From: Arenibacter antarcticus
GTDB lineage: Bacteria > Bacteroidota > Bacteroidia > Flavobacteriales > Flavobacteriaceae
DNA: 64,000 nucleotides
NCBI RefSeq assembly: GCF_041320605.1
Contig: NZ_CP166679.1
Coordinates: 1,860,001-1,924,000 of the forward strand
Reading direction: 5' to 3'
Shown: positions 18,975-27,344 of the stretch, piece after piece
How the letters are laid out: each line of letters starts with the position of its first letter
How positions within the stretch are numbered: position 1 is the stretch's first letter
Made by a program: the position numbers and the translations under genes
The notes under the pieces: model-generated
Told to the model about the DNA's origin: nothing
What the model saw: only the letters and a program-made list of their open reading frames with translations
Database searches by the model: none

Positions 18975-20113
18975 TACCCAAAATCAGCTTTTAGTGCATC
19001 AATTTTTTCTAAAGCCATTTCCTTGGTTAGAAAATCGATTTCTGCCATACCGAAGGCTTTTTCAAAGGTCCTAAGTGCTTTTTTTGGCTCTCCCAATTGC
19101 TCGTAATATTCGCCTTCAAAATAAAAGCCGAGCATGGTATCTGGATATTCTTTTTTGCAGAGATCCGATAAGGGTTTTAGGGATTCAAAATCCTCCTTTT
19201 TTATAGAGGCGGCATAAATAGCCATAATATCGTTGAGGCTAGTGGTCTTTTTAAAACCGAATAGACTGACTATAGAGGCTTGTTTGTCCTCCAAATATTT
19301 GAACACAGGTTCTTTAGAGGTGAGTATTTTTTCCCGGTATTCTTTAGGGCTGATGGGCTTAAATATTCCAAAAATATTATCGAAGGCTTTTCCAATACCA
19401 TAGGTGGCTACAGAAATATGATCTGCATTGGGGTATTGATCAAAAAAATAATGTAGATTTTCCGTATCCATTGCTGTTAAGGATTGATCAAGCGCTAAAA
19501 TGTCATTGGTATGATTGCCTTTTTCGCCGTCCAATATCAATTGATAGAATATTTGCTTTTTCATTGCTGATAACCTTTCTGGGATCCTAGTGGTCATTTC
19601 AGGGGCTAAGGAGGGTGAAATACTAACAAAGGCATTAAAGAGGGAGATGTCTTTAAAAAGATAGAAGTTGCCAAAATTGGCGGTTATATCGTACCCTACA
19701 AACATTTTAAAAGGTGCATTGCTGTATTTGTTTTCCAGATAGGGGATGAGTTCCATTCCTAAGAATTCGAAAAACATTTTCCCCTTTTCCGTAGGAAGTC
19801 CGCTGTTGGTTTCATAGCCGCAGTCTAGATACCGTAGATTGTTTTTGGATTGGTACACCCCAACCACAATAGCTTCTGGCATATTGTAAAACCTGCTATA
19901 AAATTTGGCATTTGCTACAACCTGGTCAAACAGGTATTCGGCATCCAAAACCAAGATTATGGGGTATATTTTTTCTGGGGTGTAGGTTTCAGGGATATAG
20001 TAGGCCACATCCCTACGCTCCTGTAATTTAAAGGATTCAAATATTTCTTGGGTAACCTGAGCAGAGGTTCCCATGCAAAGTAAGACTGCGGCCAAGGTTA
20101 AAATGCGTGACAT
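18971..20113 (-). CDS. Esterase-like alpha/beta-hydrolase with TPR-like tail; nucleophile replaced
   Basis: 380 residues with a signal peptide (cleavage near 'GTSAQ'). Residues about 25-260 match the EntS/IroE-like esterase family layout ('YYIPETY', 'PIILVLDAEYLFD', 'AIVVGVYQ.K'). At the nucleophile elbow, where the family has GHSxGG, this protein reads G140-Y141-D142-I143-T144, so the Ser is Asp. The candidate catalytic His (His232 in 'NADHISV') is kept. The last 100 residues look like one or two TPR-type helical hairpins. It is probably periplasmic. It may be a binding protein rather than an esterase, or use Asp as nucleophile. It ends an operon after panC, panD and the flippase-like gene. 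Confidence 0.72.
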   Translation of the reverse strand: MSRILTLAAVLLCMGTSAQVTQEIFESFKLQERRDVAYYIPETYTPEKIYPIILVLDAEYLFDQVVANAKFYSRFYNMPEAIVVGVYQSKNNLRYLDCGYETNSGLPTEKGKMFFEFLGMELIPYLENKYSNAPFKMFVGYDITANFGNFYLFKDISLFNAFVSISPSLAPEMTTRIPERLSAMKKQIFYQLILDGEKGNHTNDILALDQSLTAMDTENLHYFFDQYPNADHISVATYGIGKAFDNIFGIFKPISPKEYREKILTSKEPVFKYLEDKQASIVSLFGFKKTTSLNDIMAIYAASIKKEDFESLKPLSDLCKKEYPDTMLGFYFEGEYYEQLGEPKKALRTFEKAFGMAEIDFLTKEMALEKIDALKADFGY

Positions 20114-20142
20114 AATTTGAATTTAAATTGGGAATTGGAAAA

Positions 20143-21108
20143 CTATTTAACTCTGTTCCATAACGGTAATAGTAGGAAAGATATTGTCCCAAAAACGACA
20201 ACCATTAAAGTTTGTGAGATCCACATGATCCATCCAAATGCATCACCTGAGACGGTGCTTATTCCAAAAATAGCCAGTGCTCCACTGACGGCTATGGGGT
20301 AGATCCCAATTCCACCATTGGTGGCAGACATGGCGAAAGCTCCGGCGACAAAGGCCACCAACAACTGACTTATAGTGAGGTCTACAGTTTCCACAACGGT
20401 GTACTTTATGACCCAAAACATACCTATATACGCGGCCCATATAAAGAGGGTGTGTAAAATAAATGCCCATTTATTCCGCATCTTAAAAATACTGAGAATG
20501 CCACCTAAAAGACCTTTTAGGAATCTTTTTATTTTTTCTGCCCAGGGGTGCTTGGATTTTTTTACAAAAAACAATAGAAGCGCAAAGCCTATAATTCCGG
20601 AGGATAGGAAAATGATTAAGAATGCAAGATTCAGGCCCTTATTCTTTAGAAATTCCCAAATAATATCGGTCTGTAAAAAAAATGCAAGTCCAACTACTAA
20701 GAATAACATTATTAAATCGACCACTCGCTCGGTCACAATAGTTCCGAACCCTTTTTCAAAGGGAACATTTTCATATGTAGTCAAAGCTGTAGCCCTTAAA
20801 ATTTCCCCAGACCTGGGAATGCCTAAATTGGTGAAATATGCGGTGAGGATGATTAGAATGTTGTTGATTAAGCTTGGGCGATAGCCTAGGGGTTCCAATA
20901 GGTAGTTCCACCGTATTGCTCTGGAAATATGGGTTAACACCCCCAATAAAACAGATACGCCCACCCAAAAAAGGTCGGCATTTTTAATATAGTATATTAT
21001 TTGTTTTCGCTCTTCTTCCGAAGTGGAAAAGTAGGAGTACCATAGTAGGAAGACCCCAAATGCTATTGGAAGTATTGTTTTTAAGGAATTCTTTATAGAA
21101 GTTTTCAA
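20143..21108 (-). CDS. Flippase-like integral membrane protein (LPG synthase TM / UPF0104 family)
   Basis: 321 residues with about eight transmembrane helices, matching the membrane part of lysylphosphatidylglycerol synthetases without the aminoacyltransferase domain. Family features include an N-terminal helix pair, 'ISRAIRWNYLLEPLGYRP', 'GIPRSGEILRATAL' and 'ATNGGIGIYPIAVSGAL'. Such proteins are thought to flip lipids or lipid-linked substrates across the inner membrane; the substrate here is unknown. The start codon is TTG (21106-21108), one base after the panD stop, which suggests translational coupling to panD. Confidence 0.88.
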   Translation of the reverse strand: MKTSIKNSLKTILPIAFGVFLLWYSYFSTSEEERKQIIYYIKNADLFWVGVSVLLGVLTHISRAIRWNYLLEPLGYRPSLINNILIILTAYFTNLGIPRSGEILRATALTTYENVPFEKGFGTIVTERVVDLIMLFLVVGLAFFLQTDIIWEFLKNKGLNLAFLIIFLSSGIIGFALLLFFVKKSKHPWAEKIKRFLKGLLGGILSIFKMRNKWAFILHTLFIWAAYIGMFWVIKYTVVETVDLTISQLLVAFVAGAFAMSATNGGIGIYPIAVSGALAIFGISTVSGDAFGWIMWISQTLMVVVFGTISFLLLPLWNRVK

Positions 21109-21109
21109 C

Positions 21110-21460
21110 TTATGTTAAAAGATTGGTTTCCTCGTTGGGGAATACCAAAGAAGGGTTGAAGGTTTTGGCAATTTCAAAGTCCATTTGCGCGTAAGTGATC
21201 AATATTAGAACATCTCCTACTGCAACCTTTCTAGCTGCCGCTCCGTTCAGGGTAATCTCACCGCTGCCCCTAGTTCCTGGAATGGCGTAAGTTTCCAGTC
21301 GCTCCCCATTATTGTTATTTACAATCTGCACCTTTTCTCCCCTAATAATATTTGCAGCCTCCATTAAATCTTCATCAATGGTAATGCTACCTATATAATT
21401 TAGGTCTGCACCAGTAACTTTTACACGGTGTATTTTAGATTTTACTACTTCTATTAACAT
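21110..21460 (-). CDS. panD: Aspartate 1-decarboxylase
   Basis: 116 residues, standard length. It is a pyruvoyl enzyme: the pro-enzyme cleaves itself between Gly24 and Ser25 (both seen in 'NYIGSITID') and Ser25 becomes the pyruvoyl group. It makes beta-alanine for pantothenate and coenzyme A. It lies 80 bp downstream of panC and one base upstream of the flippase-like gene, in one operon. Confidence 0.97.
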   Translation of the reverse strand: MLIEVVKSKIHRVKVTGADLNYIGSITIDEDLMEAANIIRGEKVQIVNNNNGERLETYAIPGTRGSGEITLNGAAARKVAVGDVLILITYAQMDFEIAKTFNPSLVFPNEETNLLT

Positions 21461-21540
21461 GGGACAAAGTTAATCATTTTACGTTTTATATTCAGATGTT
21501 CGGGATAAGTGCCTAAAAAGTATTGAGGTTATTGTTTAAG

Positions 21541-22383
21541 TTAAAGGGCTATATTGTCTATAAGTCTTACATCGCCCATATATACAGCAATAAATGCCCG
21601 GTATTTTGAATTTTCCTTTTTTTCGATAACTGGCAACAATTGTTCCTCGTCAGAAATTTTAATGTATTCCAGTTTAAATTCTGGCCGTGTAAGGAATTCA
21701 TTTTTCAGCCAGTCTATTGTAGAATTAGCACTATTCGTGCCAAATTTTTCTTTGGCTGATTTCAGTGTTTTATAGATAAAGGATGCATCCTCCCTTTGGG
21801 TTTTGGAAAGCCTTTCGTTTCTGGAGCTCATGGCAAGGCCGTTAGATTCCCTGACAATTGGACAGCCTATTATTTCTACAGGCACATTTTTAAGTTGAAC
21901 CAGTTTTCTAATGATCTGTAATTGTTGAAAGTCCTTTTCTCCAAAATAGGCCCTTGTGGGTTTAGTTAGGGAAAGTAATTTTTCAACAATGGTGGCCACC
22001 CCATTAAAATGACCTTCCCTAAATGCTCCCTCCATTACATTTTCCAAACCATTAAAATCATAGGATTTGGACGTAATTTCCCCAGAATAGATTTCTTTGG
22101 CGGTCGGGGTGAGGACAATAAGGCTGTCGGAAACAGACTTTAACAAGGAAATATCCGCATTTAAGGTGTTTGGATATTTGGCAAGGTCTTCCTTATTATT
22201 GAACTGGGTTGGGTTTACAAAAATACTTACTATGGTATGGTCGTTCTCCTTTACCGATTGCTCTATTAAGGAGATATGCCCCATATGTAGGGCACCCATG
22301 GTAGGGACTAGGCCAACGGTTTTGGTTTTGTCCATAAACTTTAATAGCGAATCTAGCTCCTTAATGGTGTTAATTAACTGCAT
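21541..22383 (-). CDS. panC: Pantoate--beta-alanine ligase
   Basis: 280 residues, typical. It joins pantoate and beta-alanine with ATP to form pantothenate. The nucleotide-binding HxGH appears as 'MGALHMGHISLI', the pantoate pocket as 'YFGEKDFQQL', and the KMSKS-like loop as 'MSSRNERLS'. It heads the panC-panD-flippase-esterase-like operon and is divergent from the starch-synthase-like gene over a 103-bp intergenic region. Confidence 0.97.
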   Translation of the reverse strand: MQLINTIKELDSLLKFMDKTKTVGLVPTMGALHMGHISLIEQSVKENDHTIVSIFVNPTQFNNKEDLAKYPNTLNADISLLKSVSDSLIVLTPTAKEIYSGEITSKSYDFNGLENVMEGAFREGHFNGVATIVEKLLSLTKPTRAYFGEKDFQQLQIIRKLVQLKNVPVEIIGCPIVRESNGLAMSSRNERLSKTQREDASFIYKTLKSAKEKFGTNSANSTIDWLKNEFLTRPEFKLEYIKISDEEQLLPVIEKKENSKYRAFIAVYMGDVRLIDNIAL

Positions 22384-22403
22384 GTGTTTTGCTTAAAAGA
22401 CAG

Positions 22404-22411
22404 CAAACTTA
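22404..22411 (-). promoter_or_regulatory. Candidate -7 box of panC
   Basis: On the minus strand the sequence reads TAAGTTTG, an exact TAnnTTTG match 20 bp upstream of the panC ATG. I found no clear -33 TTTG partner. Confidence 0.4.
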
Positions 22412-22442
22412 CTATAATTACTCCTAATCTGCATAATTTTCG

Positions 22443-22450
22443 TAATTTTG
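22443..22450 (+). promoter_or_regulatory. Candidate -7 box of the starch-synthase-like gene
   Basis: TAATTTTG matches TAnnTTTG exactly, 36 bp upstream of the ATG at 22487. With the panC box it makes a divergent promoter pair in one 103-bp gap. Confidence 0.4.
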
Positions 22451-22486
22451 CAGCTGCGTTTGCACTAGAAATAAAATATAGCTTTT

Positions 22487-23296
22487 ATGAATGGTAAAAA
22501 GATATTGTTTGTATCTTCTGAATTAGTACCCTATCTACCAGAGAATGAAGTATCCCTAATGTCCTATGAAACTCCTAGGATGGTCAACAGTAACGGCGGC
22601 CAGATTAGGATTTTTATGCCCAGGTTTGGAAACATTAATGAACGAAGACATCAACTGCATGAAGTGATCAGACTATCTGGTATGAATTTGGTGATCAATG
22701 ATATGGATATGCCTTTGATTATAAAGGTTGCTTCTATCCCGAGGGAGCGTATACAGGTCTATTTTATAGACAATGATGAGTATTTTAAAAGGAAAGCCAC
22801 TTTTACAGATGAGGATGGTAATGCTTTTTCAGATAATGATGAACGGGCCATATTCTTTGCAAAGGGAGTAGTGGAAACCGTTAAAAAATTAAATTGGTCC
22901 CCAGATATTATTCATGTACATGGGTGGATGGCGTCCTTGCTTCCATTGTATTTAAAGAAATACTATGCGGACGAACCCTTATTTGTCGAAAGTAAAATAG
23001 TAATGTCCGTTTATGGGCAAGGATTTGATGGTGCCCTTGATCCCGAAATGGTTAAAAAAATTGCCTTTGACGGTATCTCGGAAGAGAGCATAAAAGACCT
23101 TGAAGACCCCACTTATAATAATTTGTTAAAAGTTGCGGTAGATAATTCCGATGCCGTTATATTAGCTGCCAACGATATTCCAAAAGAATTGGGAGATCAT
23201 ATATCCAACCTCAATAAACCTGTGTTGCCGTACGTTTCTTTACAAGAGTTTGAAGAAGCTTACATGAACTTTTATAACACTGAAGTATTAAAATAA
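22487..23296 (+). CDS. Starch/glycogen synthase-like protein, N-terminal GT5 domain only
   Basis: 269 residues that match the first Rossmann domain of GT5 glycogen synthases ('KILFVSSELVPYLPENEVS', 'IIHVHGWMASLLPLYLK'), but the second, nucleotide-sugar-binding domain is absent; full enzymes have about 470 residues. The usual KTGGL acceptor loop near the N-terminus is not seen. Catalysis therefore seems unlikely without a partner, and the name 'synthase' should be taken as a family label. The DUF4270 lipoprotein starts five bases after its stop, so the two genes are tightly coupled. Other flavobacteria are known to have the same pair, which hints at a shared, still unknown role. Confidence 0.8.
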   Translation: MNGKKILFVSSELVPYLPENEVSLMSYETPRMVNSNGGQIRIFMPRFGNINERRHQLHEVIRLSGMNLVINDMDMPLIIKVASIPRERIQVYFIDNDEYFKRKATFTDEDGNAFSDNDERAIFFAKGVVETVKKLNWSPDIIHVHGWMASLLPLYLKKYYADEPLFVESKIVMSVYGQGFDGALDPEMVKKIAFDGISEESIKDLEDPTYNNLLKVAVDNSDAVILAANDIPKELGDHISNLNKPVLPYVSLQEFEEAYMNFYNTEVLK

Positions 23297-23301
23297 TCTA
23301 A

Positions 23302-25131
23302 ATGAATTTAAGGAAAGGATTTACCTTATCTACGGTAGTAGGAATATTGCTCGCTGCAACATTTATATCGTGTGAAGAGGATATTACCACTCTTGGTAGT
23401 GGGGTTGTGGGCAATGAACCGTTTACAGCGAACAAGGCAGTTTATGATGTTTTTGCTTATAACAAAAAAATAGAAGCGGTTAGGTCTAATAGAGTTCCAG
23501 TTTATCAGATAGGGACTTTTAACGATCCCATTTATGGGGCAACCGAAGCTAGTATTACATCTCAAGTTCAGCTTGCCGGGGGAGGTAATCCCATTTTTGG
23601 GAAATATTCTGCCGATGTAGAGGCCAATTCAGGTTCTGATGGTAGTAGTCTTACCATTCAGGAGAATGAGACGGTGAAGGAAGTATTTTTGTTTATACCA
23701 TTCCTGACCAATACTCGTGGAGATAGGGATAGGGATGGAGTTCCGGATATTTTTGATGCGGACCCAGATGATCCAAACAGCGATACAGACGGAGATGGTT
23801 TAACGGATGCACAAGAGCTTCAGTTGGGAACAGACCCTTTAAATCCGGATACAGATGGAGATGGTATTAAGGATAGTTTAGATAGTGAAACCGCACCAAA
23901 TAGATTCCCAAAAAAGTTTGACTTGGACAGTATATTTGGAAACAGAGAGGTGCCCTTTAATTTTAAGGTAGAACGCTCTACCTATTTCCTAAGGGATTTG
24001 GATCCCAATAGTAATTTTCAAGAGTCACAGCCCTATTATTCTTCCCAACAATTCTCGCCAGATTTTGTTTCTGATGTGTTGTTTGATGGGGAAGTGGAAA
24101 TTTCAGATACGGAGACCTTGGTGTTTAAAGTGGATGATCCCGCTACAGAAGATATAGACGAATCAGAAGAGGCACCTACGAGAACGCTTCCAGGAATAAA
24201 AGTTCCCCTTAATGCCGCATTTTTTCAAGCTGCTATTCTAGACAAGGAAGGCAGCACTGAATTGTTTAGTCAGGCTAATTTTAAGGAATATTTTAGGGGT
24301 GTCCATATGTCTGTTTCAGATGATATAATGTTGTTGTTGGACCTTACCCAAGGAAGTATCACTATAAAATACGAATACGATAGCGTTACCAGTTCTACGG
24401 ACGCCACGATTAAAAAGATTGAACAGGACTATGTGCTGTCCTTTATTAGAAGGGATGCCAATACAGGAGCCATTTTGGGGAACGCCGTAAATACCCTTAA
24501 TAATGCCAACTATCCTGGTGAAATTCTTAGCGCTATGGATACTGGAGAGAATGCCTCCAAATTGTATCTAAAAGGAGGTGCTGGTAGTTTTGTGCAGATT
24601 AAACTTTTTGATGAGGCCAATAGTGAGGAAATTATCAATCAGATCAAGGATAAGAACTGGATAATAAATGAGGCTAATCTTGTGTTTTATGTAGATAGGG
24701 GCACACTTGATGCTGCTCCGGAAGCTATTGAGCCTTCCATATTATACCTCTACAAGGAAAATAAGAGCCCTGTGTACAATGCATTTTTGGAAAATGAGCA
24801 GGATTTTAATCTTGGAAATTTGACCAACTACGATGGCAAACTGTATAAGAAAGAGGGTAAAGGGGATCGATATAAGATTAGGATCACCAATCTAATAAAC
24901 GACATAATTGTTAGGGACTCCGTAAATGCTACACTTAACTTGGCAGTGACCTCCGACATTAGATTGAATACTGTTAGAAAAGCCATGTTAGGCGATGGTT
25001 CCGAGGATAAGCTGCCGTTAATGACCATAGTCAACCCCTTAGGTACAGTGCTGATGGGAAGTAATAATGTGCCTAGCGGTCAGGAAAACAGAAAATTACA
25101 ACTCGAAATATTTTACACCAAAGCTAATTAG
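23302..25131 (+). CDS. DUF4270 lipoprotein with calcium-binding (TSP3-like) insert
   Basis: 609 residues. Signal and lipobox end at 'TFISC' (Cys24), so it is a lipoprotein. The bulk fits the DUF4270 family: '[11 protein letters not shown]' after the lipid Cys, '[17 protein letters not shown]', '[11 protein letters not shown]' and a C-terminal 'LEIFYTK' strand. Residues 141-195 hold Asp-rich repeats of the DxDxDG type ('DRDRDG', 'DTDGDGLTD', 'DTDGDGIKD') that resemble thrombospondin type 3 calcium sites and make a stiff, Ca-dependent spacer. It is probably surface-exposed or periplasmic. Function is unknown. Two hairpins follow before glmS. Confidence 0.85.
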   Translation: MNLRKGFTLSTVVGILLAATFISCEEDITTLGSGVVGNEPFTANKAVYDVFAYNKKIEAVRSNRVPVYQIGTFNDPIYGATEASITSQVQLAGGGNPIFGKYSADVEANSGSDGSSLTIQENETVKEVFLFIPFLTNTRGDRDRDGVPDIFDADPDDPNSDTDGDGLTDAQELQLGTDPLNPDTDGDGIKDSLDSETAPNRFPKKFDLDSIFGNREVPFNFKVERSTYFLRDLDPNSNFQESQPYYSSQQFSPDFVSDVLFDGEVEISDTETLVFKVDDPATEDIDESEEAPTRTLPGIKVPLNAAFFQAAILDKEGSTELFSQANFKEYFRGVHMSVSDDIMLLLDLTQGSITIKYEYDSVTSSTDATIKKIEQDYVLSFIRRDANTGAILGNAVNTLNNANYPGEILSAMDTGENASKLYLKGGAGSFVQIKLFDEANSEEIINQIKDKNWIINEANLVFYVDRGTLDAAPEAIEPSILYLYKENKSPVYNAFLENEQDFNLGNLTNYDGKLYKKEGKGDRYKIRITNLINDIIVRDSVNATLNLAVTSDIRLNTVRKAMLGDGSEDKLPLMTIVNPLGTVLMGSNNVPSGQENRKLQLEIFYTKAN

Positions 25132-25134
25132 GGC

Positions 25135-25162
25135 AAAAAAAGTACTGATCAAAGTATTTTTT
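25135..25162 (+). terminator. Terminator after the DUF4270 gene
   Basis: A run of As and GTACT (25135-25146) pairs with AGTAT and six Ts (25153-25162) across a six-base loop. The A-stem-T form would work in both directions. It starts four bases after the stop codon. Confidence 0.6.
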
Positions 25163-25183
25163 GGTTAATTATCTAAAAATCTG

Positions 25184-25236
25184 AAGGTTTATAGTAACAA
25201 GAAACTACATTTGTTACTATAGACCTTTTTTATTTT
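25184..25236 (+). promoter_or_regulatory. Long inverted repeat holding the likely glmS promoter box
   Basis: A 17-bp stem (25184-25200 with 25211-25227, one G-U pair) with a 10-base loop runs into a T-rich tail, the form of a strong terminator. The sequence TACATTTG (25206-25213), an exact TAnnTTTG -7 box, lies across the loop and right arm, 43 bp before the glmS start. I see no better promoter for glmS in this gap, so the same DNA may stop upstream transcripts and start glmS. Confidence 0.55.
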
Positions 25237-25256
25237 TAATAACTAAACCTTGAGAT

Positions 25257-27104
25257 ATGTGTGGAATTGTAGGATATATTGGGCATAGGGATGCCTATCC
25301 AATTATAATAAAAGGACTTCAACGATTAGAATACAGGGGCTATGACAGTGCAGGCATAGCTCTTTTTGATGGGAGTAACATCAATTTATCAAAGACAAAA
25401 GGAAAGGTCGAAGATCTAAAAAGAAAATCCGAGAATACTATTTCTTTAAAGGGGAAATTGGGGATTGGACATACTAGATGGGCTACTCATGGGGTTCCTA
25501 ACGATGTAAATTCGCATCCCCATTATTCCAATTCTGGCAATTTAGTTATAATTCACAATGGGATTATAGAAAATTACGATTCTATAAAAAAGGAACTGAT
25601 CAATAGGGGGTATACCTTTTCTTCGGATACCGATACCGAGGTATTGGTGAACCTCATCGAAGAAGTAAAGAAAAAGGAAAATGTGAAGCTTGGCCAGGCT
25701 GTGCAGATAGCATTGAACCAGGTGGTAGGTGCTTATGCTATTGCCGTTATAGACAAGCAAAAACCCGATGAAATAGTGGTGGCTAAATTGGGAAGTCCGT
25801 TAGCGATCGGTGTAGGGGAAAATGAATTTTTTATAGCTTCTGACGCTTCCCCTTTTATAGAGTTCACTAACAATGCTATTTACCTTGAGGATGAGGAAAT
25901 GGCTATCATCCGATTGGGAAAGGAAATTAAGTTGCGCAAGATCAAGGACGATTCTATAGCCTATCCTTCAATTCAGGAATTACAATTAAATCTTGAGGAA
26001 ATAGAAAAGGGAGGCTTTGATCACTTTATGTTAAAGGAGATCTATGAGCAGCCTAGAGCAATATTGGATACCTATAGAGGCCGACTTTTAGCCAAGGAGG
26101 GAATAATAAGAATGGCTGGGATCGATCAAAATATGGAGAAATTTCTTAATGCTAACAGGATTATTATTGTGGCCTGTGGCACTTCTTGGCATGCCGGTTT
26201 GGTTGCCGAGTATATTTTTGAAGATTTGGCGCGAATACCAGTAGAGGTAGAATACGCTTCCGAATTTAGGTACCGAAACCCTGTAGTTACAGAAAATGAT
26301 GTACTTATCGCCATTTCTCAATCTGGGGAAACGGCTGATACGTTAGCGGCCATCAAACTGGCCAAGGAAAAAGGGGCATTTGTATTTGGGGTGTGTAATG
26401 TAGTGGGATCTTCCATTGCTAGGGAAACTGATGCCGGGGCCTATACCCATGCTGGTCCAGAAATTGGGGTGGCCTCTACAAAAGCCTTTACTACCCAGAT
26501 AACTGTCCTTACATTGTTGGCCTTAAAATTGGCCAAGGCCAAAGGAGTTTTCAATAGTACACGTTTTCATGAGTATTTAACAGAATTGGAGCAGATTCCT
26601 GCTAAGGTAGAGAGGGCCCTGCTCACCAATCCCTTAGTAGAGATTATTGCGAAGGTGTACAAAGACTCCCCCAATTGTTTGTATTTGGGTAGAGGCTATA
26701 ACTTTCCAGTAGCATTAGAAGGGGCATTAAAGCTTAAGGAGATCAGTTACATTCATGCAGAGGGGTATCCGGCTGCCGAGATGAAGCACGGTCCCATTGC
26801 ATTGATAGATGAGCACATGCCAGTGGTGGTGATTGCTACCAGTAAGGGGCATTATGAAAAAATCGTCAGTAATATCCAAGAAATAAAATCTAGGAAAGGT
26901 AAGATCATTGCTGTTGTAACTGAAGGAGATGTTCAGGTTAGGGAATTGGCGGACCATGTTATTGAAGTTCCAGAAACTTTGGAAAATCTCACACCTTTAT
27001 TGACTACAATTCCTTTGCAATTACTTTCGTATCATATAGCGGTTATGCGAGGGTGTAATGTGGATCAGCCACGTAATTTGGCAAAATCTGTCACAGTGGA
27101 ATAG
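25257..27104 (+). CDS. glmS: Glutamine--fructose-6-phosphate aminotransferase (isomerizing)
   Basis: 615 residues, full length. The N-terminal glutaminase domain starts with Met1-Cys2 ('MCGIVGYIG'); Cys2 becomes the nucleophile after Met removal. Two SIS domains follow ('CGTSWHAG', 'ISQSGETADTLAA', 'STKAFTTQ', 'LGRGYNFPVALEGALKLKEISY'), and the C-terminus closes with 'PRNLAKSVTVE'. It makes glucosamine-6-phosphate, the first committed step toward UDP-GlcNAc for peptidoglycan and LPS. A perfect intrinsic terminator follows. There is no glmS ribozyme, which is a Gram-positive feature. Confidence 0.98.
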   Translation: MCGIVGYIGHRDAYPIIIKGLQRLEYRGYDSAGIALFDGSNINLSKTKGKVEDLKRKSENTISLKGKLGIGHTRWATHGVPNDVNSHPHYSNSGNLVIIHNGIIENYDSIKKELINRGYTFSSDTDTEVLVNLIEEVKKKENVKLGQAVQIALNQVVGAYAIAVIDKQKPDEIVVAKLGSPLAIGVGENEFFIASDASPFIEFTNNAIYLEDEEMAIIRLGKEIKLRKIKDDSIAYPSIQELQLNLEEIEKGGFDHFMLKEIYEQPRAILDTYRGRLLAKEGIIRMAGIDQNMEKFLNANRIIIVACGTSWHAGLVAEYIFEDLARIPVEVEYASEFRYRNPVVTENDVLIAISQSGETADTLAAIKLAKEKGAFVFGVCNVVGSSIARETDAGAYTHAGPEIGVASTKAFTTQITVLTLLALKLAKAKGVFNSTRFHEYLTELEQIPAKVERALLTNPLVEIIAKVYKDSPNCLYLGRGYNFPVALEGALKLKEISYIHAEGYPAAEMKHGPIALIDEHMPVVVIATSKGHYEKIVSNIQEIKSRKGKIIAVVTEGDVQVRELADHVIEVPETLENLTPLLTTIPLQLLSYHIAVMRGCNVDQPRNLAKSVTVE

Positions 27105-27125
27105 CGATTAAATAATAGAGTGTGT

Positions 27126-27180
27126 ATAACATCCCTAAAGTGTAGTCTAAAAAGCTATATTTTAGGGATGTTATTTTTTT
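27126..27180 (+). terminator. Intrinsic terminator of glmS
   Basis: A perfect 14-bp stem (27126-27139 with 27161-27174) with a 21-base loop runs straight into seven Ts. Confidence 0.9.
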
Positions 27181-27344
27181 GAGGGCATATTTTTGGGGAT
27201 AAGTGATCAAAATCATAGAAATTTTGACAAATAAATACTATGCATGCATAATTTAATTGAATTTATTCGAGTTGAAATAAAAATATATGTATATTGGCTA
27301 AATACATTTTGATGTATACTAATGCTAACTTAACTCAAATCTTT

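Noticed and set aside
25132-25256. glmS ribozyme or riboswitch
   Set aside because: The glmS ribozyme is known from Gram-positive bacteria and its conserved core is not present; the gap is filled by two simple hairpins.
27294-27344. Upstream start of the third TonB receptor
   Set aside because: The added 17 residues are not signal-like; the real signal begins at the ATG at 27345.
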